DNA from: Sediminicoccus sp. KRV36
GTDB lineage: Bacteria; Pseudomonadota; Alphaproteobacteria; Acetobacterales; Acetobacteraceae
DNA length: 64,000 bases
NCBI RefSeq assembly: GCF_023243115.1
Contig: NZ_CP085081.1
Location: forward strand, 2,046,001 to 2,110,000
Reading direction: 5' to 3'
Every line of letters starts with the position of its first letter. Position 1 is the stretch's first letter. This document shows, piece after piece, positions 59,161 through 64,000 of this stretch. A program made the position numbers and the translations under genes. Under the pieces are notes generated by a model. That model saw only the letters and a program-made list of their open reading frames with translations. It searched no databases and was not told the origin of the DNA.

Positions 59161-62127
59161 TCACTGAAGGGAAAGCGCGCCGGTGTCCCGCCAATAGCCA
59201 GCCTCCTGCTTCTCGGTCTGCAACCGCAGGCGCACCGTGCTGGTTCGCTGCGGGGCACCGCCGGCATCGAGGATTTCCTCGATCTGGAAATCCTCGCGCA
59301 GCGCCTCGGCCTTGGCACCCGCATCCTCGGAGATATCGGCACGGCGGATCTTGAGCGTGAGCGGCAGCGAGAGACGCGGCACATCGTCAGGATTGGCGTA
59401 TTCGAGGATGTAGAGGCGCGAGGCGTTCCACCGCTCCAGGTCCAATTGCCGGAAGCCCAGGAAAGTGGGCGCGCGGAATTCCATGGTGAAGCTGATCTCC
59501 TGGCCGTCACTGCCCTTGCCGGGCAGGCGGTCCGGGTCCTCCAGCAGGACATTCTGCCGCAGCATCTGCCCGCTGAGTTCCAGCCGCCCGAAATACCGCG
59601 CGGTGGATTTCATCGCGAGCTTGCTGGAGCGCAGAAGGAAACCCTCGAGCCGCCCTTCCGCCAGCGCGCAGAGCATGGCGCCGACCGCCGCCGTCGTCTT
59701 GGGGTCCTCCACGCGGCCCGCGGGATCGCGAAACGGATACCAGCCGCCCGCCTGATACCCGTTCATGGCGACGATGCGATGCGGCGGCACCGGCATCTTG
59801 GCGCGCACGATATCCTCGACGGCGCGCAGCCGCGAGGGCCGGCCGGAGAGCAGCAGCCAGTCGCAATCAAAGGCGTGGACCGCTTCGCACAGATCCGCCA
59901 GCACCTGTCCCACGGCGCTTTGCACCACAGCATCCACCTTGCCGGAGAAGGCCGTGATCTCGACCCCCGCCAGGCTGAAATCGGCCAGGCCCAAGCGCGC
60001 GATCCGCTGCTCCAGGTAATGCACCGGCGCCTTCACCTCATGCCCGGCCAGGATCTCACCGACGCTGCGGCGCATCACCTCATGATTGGCGCGCCCCTCG
60101 CTCCGCTCATAGGCGTGCAGCACGGCGAGGCCCAACCGCTCCAGCACCTGGCTCACCAGCTGCCGGCGCAGATGGCGTTCGGCCTCACTTTGCGCGCCCT
60201 TGTCGCCGCCGAAGACCTCCTGCAGCAGCGCCTTCGCATTGGGCAGCCCGGCCGTGCGCAGCGCCTGCTCGATCTGCGGCAGGACGATGCTCTGGATCAC
60301 CTCCTGCAGCACCTCATCGCCCGCGATGCGGAAGCCCTCGCGGAAATTCTGGTGCGGCTCCACCTCCTGCCCCTCGCGCGTGGTGTAGGTGCAGATCATG
60401 AGGTCCGTCGTGCCGCCGCCGATATCGATGCTGGCGACGCGCAAGGAGGGTTCGCGGCCGTATTTCTCGCGCAGGCGTCCGGTGAGCGTGAAGAAAGTGC
60501 CAGGGCTGGCGCGCAGCCGCTCCGTGGATTCGGTGTAGAGGAAGACCAGCTGCGTGGCCGTCGCCTCATCCAGGTTCGCGATCACGCGTGGCTCGATCGG
60601 CGCTGCGATGCCCGCCTGGCTCCAGCCCAGCATGTCCCAGGCAAGACGCACGGCGGCCTCCACCCGGTCACGGAAAATGCCCTGCTCCACCAGCGGCATG
60701 GCGGGCGGCATGGTCAGCAGGATGCGGCGCAGGCGGCGCGGCACATCGGCGAATTTCGTGGCGTAGCGGGTGTCCACCGCGTTGATCTGGCTTTGCGCCT
60801 GCATGAGCAATTCGGCCAGCAGGAAGGTCATCATGGAGGAGCGGCTGAACAGCGCCCGCATCGCGGGGCTGAGCACGCCACCACGCCGGCGCCGTGTGCC
60901 GCGCAGCACCTCGCCCTCCTCGGAGACCAGCGTCATCAGGCTGCCGCTGACCGGCGGCTCGCTCGTCGTGCCGTCGCTGCCCATGCCGTTCCAGCGCCAG
61001 ACCTGCGATGTCGGCCGCTCATCCCACAGATAGCGCTTGGGCGAGGAGAGCCCCGTGGCCCCCTCATTGCCGCGCGAGAGGGCGGCGAGGCGCATCGCCT
61101 CGGTGCCGACGCGCACCGGTGCCAGCCATTGGAAGGCATTGCCACGCCCCGAACGCCGGCTGAGCGTGTCCTTGCCGAAGGTGGCCCGGCTGAACTCGAC
61201 GCGGCTTTCAAAGGCCTGCGCGTAGCTCAGATGCGGCTGGCCGAGATCGCGCAGCTTGAGCGGATAGCTGTTGTTGAGGTTGATCTGCGTTTCCCGCCGA
61301 TCCTCGATCAAAATGCCGCAGGTGCGCGAATTGCCGATATCCAGCACCAGGTCCACGTTGATCGGCTCGTAGGGCTTCACCTCGGAGACGACGTCCACAA
61401 GCTTGATCCGCGGCAGAAGATTGGCCTCGCTGAGGATCTCGAGGAAGGTGATGTAGCGCGCCCAATGCTCACACGCCCGGCCCTCCGGCACGGCGGCGCC
61501 GCGCGGGCCGGACCGGGCCACGCGCATCTCGCGCTGCATCTCCTCCAGCCATTGCGCCATCCAGGCTTCGTTCATGAACCAGGCATTGGCGTCGCGCTTC
61601 GCCACCAGCACGAATTCGCCGGCGCCGCGACTGTCATCGGGTGAGATGGCGGTGTAGGGGCGGGCCTCCTCACGCGCACGCAACGCCGTGTCGAAGGCGA
61701 CCACGGCATGGTGCGTATGGCCATCATGGTCCGGCGCGGGCAGCGGGACGATGCGGATGCGCGCCCAGTTCGTGGGGCCCTTGTCATACACTTCCTGCCC
61801 GCCGGCCATCACGGTGGCGATGCGCAGCACGGGCAGCGGCACCCAGCGGTCCAGATAGGGCTCCAGCGCCTGGTTCCGGCCGATATTGTAGGTTTCCTCC
61901 TCGGGCGGGGTGACGCCGGATTCCGCGTCGATCAGCGCGTCATTCGCCTCGGTCAGAACCCGCAGGTTCACGAGGTTGGGGGCTTCTGCCTCGGTGCCCG
62001 CCGGCATCGGCCTTTCCCAGAAGCTGCGCAGAATACGTGGCAGCTTTTCAAGGGTGAAGCGAATATCGATGAATTGCACGCCGCTCTGTGGCACCAGGCT
62101 GACGATACGCGGCAGCACCTGCATCAA
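59161..62127 (-). CDS. srfB: SrfB-family protein with actin/Hsp70-like ATPase motifs
   Basis: This 988-residue cytoplasmic protein matches the SrfB family (putative virulence factor). It carries the actin/Hsp70 signature motifs: phosphate-1 VDLVLDIGNSRTCG (near residue 260), phosphate-2 VASIDIGGGTTDLMI (near 568) and an adenosine-type WLLLSGRPSRL (near 765). An N-terminal part of about 250 residues precedes the fold. It is the first gene of the minus-strand module and is divergent from the protease gene. Its partner SrfC follows directly. The function is unknown; an ATP-dependent assembly or chaperone role is inferred from the fold. Confidence 0.87.
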   Translation of the reverse strand: MMQVLPRIVSLVPQSGVQFIDIRFTLEKLPRILRSFWERPMPAGTEAEAPNLVNLRVLTEANDALIDAESGVTPPEEETYNIGRNQALEPYLDRWVPLPVLRIATVMAGGQEVYDKGPTNWARIRIVPLPAPDHDGHTHHAVVAFDTALRAREEARPYTAISPDDSRGAGEFVLVAKRDANAWFMNEAWMAQWLEEMQREMRVARSGPRGAAVPEGRACEHWARYITFLEILSEANLLPRIKLVDVVSEVKPYEPINVDLVLDIGNSRTCGILIEDRRETQINLNNSYPLKLRDLGQPHLSYAQAFESRVEFSRATFGKDTLSRRSGRGNAFQWLAPVRVGTEAMRLAALSRGNEGATGLSSPKRYLWDERPTSQVWRWNGMGSDGTTSEPPVSGSLMTLVSEEGEVLRGTRRRRGGVLSPAMRALFSRSSMMTFLLAELLMQAQSQINAVDTRYATKFADVPRRLRRILLTMPPAMPLVEQGIFRDRVEAAVRLAWDMLGWSQAGIAAPIEPRVIANLDEATATQLVFLYTESTERLRASPGTFFTLTGRLREKYGREPSLRVASIDIGGGTTDLMICTYTTREGQEVEPHQNFREGFRIAGDEVLQEVIQSIVLPQIEQALRTAGLPNAKALLQEVFGGDKGAQSEAERHLRRQLVSQVLERLGLAVLHAYERSEGRANHEVMRRSVGEILAGHEVKAPVHYLEQRIARLGLADFSLAGVEITAFSGKVDAVVQSAVGQVLADLCEAVHAFDCDWLLLSGRPSRLRAVEDIVRAKMPVPPHRIVAMNGYQAGGWYPFRDPAGRVEDPKTTAAVGAMLCALAEGRLEGFLLRSSKLAMKSTARYFGRLELSGQMLRQNVLLEDPDRLPGKGSDGQEISFTMEFRAPTFLGFRQLDLERWNASRLYILEYANPDDVPRLSLPLTLKIRRADISEDAGAKAEALREDFQIEEILDAGGAPQRTSTVRLRLQTEKQEAGYWRDTGALSLQ

Positions 62128-62267
62128 ACATCGCCCTGTGATCTGTATAATATTGCATGGTGCCCGACGGTCCCTGTGGATTCAAGGCCTACGGCGATCA
62201 ACGGGGCTGCCCCCCTTGGCAGCTTCATGAAAGCGGAAATACTCTGCGATAAGGGTTGGGGGTGGCC
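62128..62267. promoter_or_regulatory. Divergent promoter region of the Srf module
   Basis: These 140 bases separate the srfB start (minus) and the protease start (plus). An AT-rich island with TATAAT at 62146-62151 stands out in the GC-rich background. It could be a -10 box for the plus strand (TTG-like -35 poor), or, read on the other strand as TATTAT, for srfB about 20 nt upstream of its start. One shared regulatory site would allow joint control of the two halves of the module. Confidence 0.4.
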
Positions 62268-64000
62268 ATGGCGGAACCGCTGTTCATCGGCAAGGTCGAA
62301 TTCTCGGCTGCGGAACCCGTCAATCTGGGTGGCACGCCGGTCATCCGGCTGCATGGCGAACTGGTCGTCATCCTCAACGAGTTGCGCGCCGGTGCCGCCG
62401 CGCGAATGTTTGCCGAGCCCGTTGTCGGCAGCAGCGCCGTCAGCCTTTACGCCGAGGGCTCGGGCGATCCGCAGCGTTTCACCAGCCTCTCCCCCACGCG
62501 CCGGGCCGAGGCCGAGGCCGTACTCCGCGCCCGCCTGACCGAGTTGCTGCCAGCGCTGGACCATCCCACCGCCGGCCCCCTGCTGCGCCGGGCCCTCTGC
62601 GTCGGCATTGATGACGGGCTTTACGCGCTGGATGATGGCGTGGTGATCGTGGGCTGGGGCATGGTCCCTGCCGGTGGACCGCAGGATGAGGCGGCCATCA
62701 CGGATCGGGTGCGGGCTGTGTTTGCGCGCTTCAGCCCCGCCCTGGCCACTGCGGGCGAGGGCTGGCTTTCCGGTCGCCCGCTCACCGCGCCGCCGCCACC
62801 GCCCGCCGCCTCTGCCCGCCCAACGGCTGTCGCTTCCCCACGGCCTGCCGCGGCGCCCATTGCCGCACCGGTGGGGGCCAGCGGCATTGCGGTGCCGCCA
62901 AAGCCGCGCCCCGCGACCTCCGCCCTCTGGCTGGTGCCGCTGCTGGTCGCGGTGGGCGCGATTTTCTTGCTGCTCGGCGCCTGGCTCGCCTTTCTGCACA
63001 TGTCGCGGGAGGTTGCGCGCCAGCCCAGCACCGTCTCCCTCCTGGATGAGCGCGCGACGAATGAGGCGATCCGCCTCCAGCAGGAGAGCAACCGCGCGCT
63101 GGAGGCCGAGTTGGAGCGCGCCCGCCGCGCCGCAGCCCAGCCCGAGGTCTGCGCCGCCGAAGGCCCGCTCAGCCTGCCGCCCGCGCCCGAGCGGCAGCGC
63201 ATCCAGCCCGAGGCGGTGCCCCAGCCCGTGCCGCAGCAGCAGGGCCAGGCGCCGCAGCCTTTCAACGGCTCGCTGGCGCAATTGCTGGAGCGGGGCGTGG
63301 TCATGGTGGTGACGTCCGGCCAGCGTGGCGTCGGGCATGGCACGGGCTTCTTCGTCTCGGGCGATACCATCGTGACCAATTCGCACGTGGTGGAAGGCGC
63401 TGATCCCGCGCAGGTCTTCATCACTTCCGCCAGCATCGGCCGGGTGATTCCCGCGCGGATCGTGGCACGAACCCGTGGCGCGGGCGGCGGCGCGGTGGAA
63501 CCCGGCGAGCTTGATCTGGCCGTGCTGAAACTTGACCAGCCGGTGCCGGGCGCGCAGCCGCTCGGCTTCACCCGCACCGCCGAACGCCTGACCGATGTGG
63601 TCGCGGCGGGCTACCCCGCCTCGGTCGTACAGGTGGAGCAGGGCATGCAGGAGCTGCGCCAGGGACGCCTGCAGACGCCGCCCGAAATCGTGCTGACGCG
63701 CGGAACCATCAGCACCTTCCAGACGCTCGGCAACAACTACACGATCATGCCGCATACGGCCGACATGTCGCCCGGCAACAGCGGTGGGCCGCTGGTGGAT
63801 CTGTGCGGCCGCGTCGTGGGCATCAACACCTTCATCAGCCGGGCCACGGCGGTGGCGGACCGGGTGAAATACGCCCAGAAGACCGATAGCCTTCTGGCCT
63901 GGCTGCAACAGAATGGCGTGGCCGCGGATGTGCGTGATGGCGCGTGCCAGCCGGCCCTGCCGGGCTTGCCCTTCCAGCCGCCTGCCGCCACCCCGGCCGC
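62268..64000 (+). CDS. Membrane-anchored trypsin-like serine protease (runs off the window)
   Basis: The frame is open from ATG 62268 to the window end (577 codons, no stop). A cytoplasmic N-terminal domain of about 160 residues (FIGKVEFSAAEPVNLGG to GVVIVGWGMVPAGGP) is followed by a proline/alanine linker, one membrane helix (residues about 221-245) and a coiled-coil stretch. A trypsin-fold domain has the full triad: H373 in TNSHVVEG, D416 in ELDLAVLKL and S505 in SPGNSGGPL. The protease thus faces the periplasm. The N-terminal domain may correspond to part of SrfA, whose place in srfABC loci is next to srfB, but I am not sure. GTG 62262 is an alternative start. Confidence 0.88.
   Translation, partial: MAEPLFIGKVEFSAAEPVNLGGTPVIRLHGELVVILNELRAGAAARMFAEPVVGSSAVSLYAEGSGDPQRFTSLSPTRRAEAEAVLRARLTELLPALDHPTAGPLLRRALCVGIDDGLYALDDGVVIVGWGMVPAGGPQDEAAITDRVRAVFARFSPALATAGEGWLSGRPLTAPPPPPAASARPTAVASPRPAAAPIAAPVGASGIAVPPKPRPATSALWLVPLLVAVGAIFLLLGAWLAFLHMSREVARQPSTVSLLDERATNEAIRLQQESNRALEAELERARRAAAQPEVCAAEGPLSLPPAPERQRIQPEAVPQPVPQQQGQAPQPFNGSLAQLLERGVVMVVTSGQRGVGHGTGFFVSGDTIVTNSHVVEGADPAQVFITSASIGRVIPARIVARTRGAGGGAVEPGELDLAVLKLDQPVPGAQPLGFTRTAERLTDVVAAGYPASVVQVEQGMQELRQGRLQTPPEIVLTRGTISTFQTLGNNYTIMPHTADMSPGNSGGPLVDLCGRVVGINTFISRATAVADRVKYAQKTDSLLAWLQQNGVAADVRDGACQPALPGLPFQPPAATPA

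Noticed and set aside
1..64000. tRNA, rRNA, riboswitch or integrase/attachment sites
   Set aside because: I looked for tRNA-like cloverleafs at operon borders, conserved riboswitch cores and tyrosine-recombinase genes and saw none. A covariance-model scan would settle the RNA question.

Overview
The window is GC-rich (roughly 65-70% by eye) and gene-dense, with many genes that overlap by 4 nt. Its gene content is typical of a soil or water alphaproteobacterium, probably Acetobacteraceae/Rhodospirillales (Roseomonas-like). That placement is inferred from style: many Bug/TctC-type binding proteins, CoA-linked catabolism and high GC. No rRNA or tRNA is present to fix the taxonomy.

Region A (1-31.5 kb) is a patchwork of catabolic operons, each with one or two TctC-like (Bug) periplasmic binding proteins. 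From left to right: a plus-strand operon (iron alcohol dehydrogenase, sialidase-like protein, DapA-family aldolase/lyase, two tandem TctC, amidohydrolase, SDR); a minus-strand IclR-amidase pair facing a TctC-cyclase operon, with a palindrome between them; an MmgE/PrpD gene facing an SDR-TctC-LacI run, followed by two convergent TctC genes; a 3-hydroxyisobutyrate-dehydrogenase-like gene with a lactonase-like metallo-hydrolase; and a long minus-strand run (31.4 to 19.7 kb) of thiolase-like protein, DUF35, enoyl-CoA hydratase, TctC, double CoA-transferase, TctC, iron ADH, LeuC, LeuD, LeuB and TctC, faced by a LysR regulator. Nine TctC genes occur without any TctA/TctB membrane subunit. Decayed genes lie between the operons: a zinc-dependent dehydrogenase and a probable carboxymuconolactone decarboxylase.

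Region B (32.4-40.3 kb) starts with truncated heavy-metal efflux genes (CzcC- and CzcB-like). It continues with an overlapping redox operon: a cupin, a flavin/2Fe-2S reductase, a b-type-cytochrome-like membrane protein and an octahaem c-type cytochrome. Divergent from it are a P-type ATPase and a MgtC/DUF4010 membrane protein.

Region C (40.5-49.0 kb) holds one 2163-residue secreted-type protein. It combines seven FG-GAP repeats (the integrin-alpha propeller type), RTX calcium-binding repeats, and a VWA domain that matches the integrin beta I-like domain, including residues of all three of its metal sites. A convergent two-component system follows, then an IS3-type transposase remnant.

Region D (49.9-64 kb) is a compact accessory module. 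A minus-strand operon encodes SrfB (actin/Hsp70-like), SrfC (P-loop), a membrane-anchored Sel1-like protein, a periplasmic VWA protein, an ABC ATPase, an FtsX-type permease and a SUMF1-domain protein. Divergent from it is a membrane-anchored trypsin-like protease that runs off the window. The integrin-like protein and the Srf module are the best candidates for undescribed biology.
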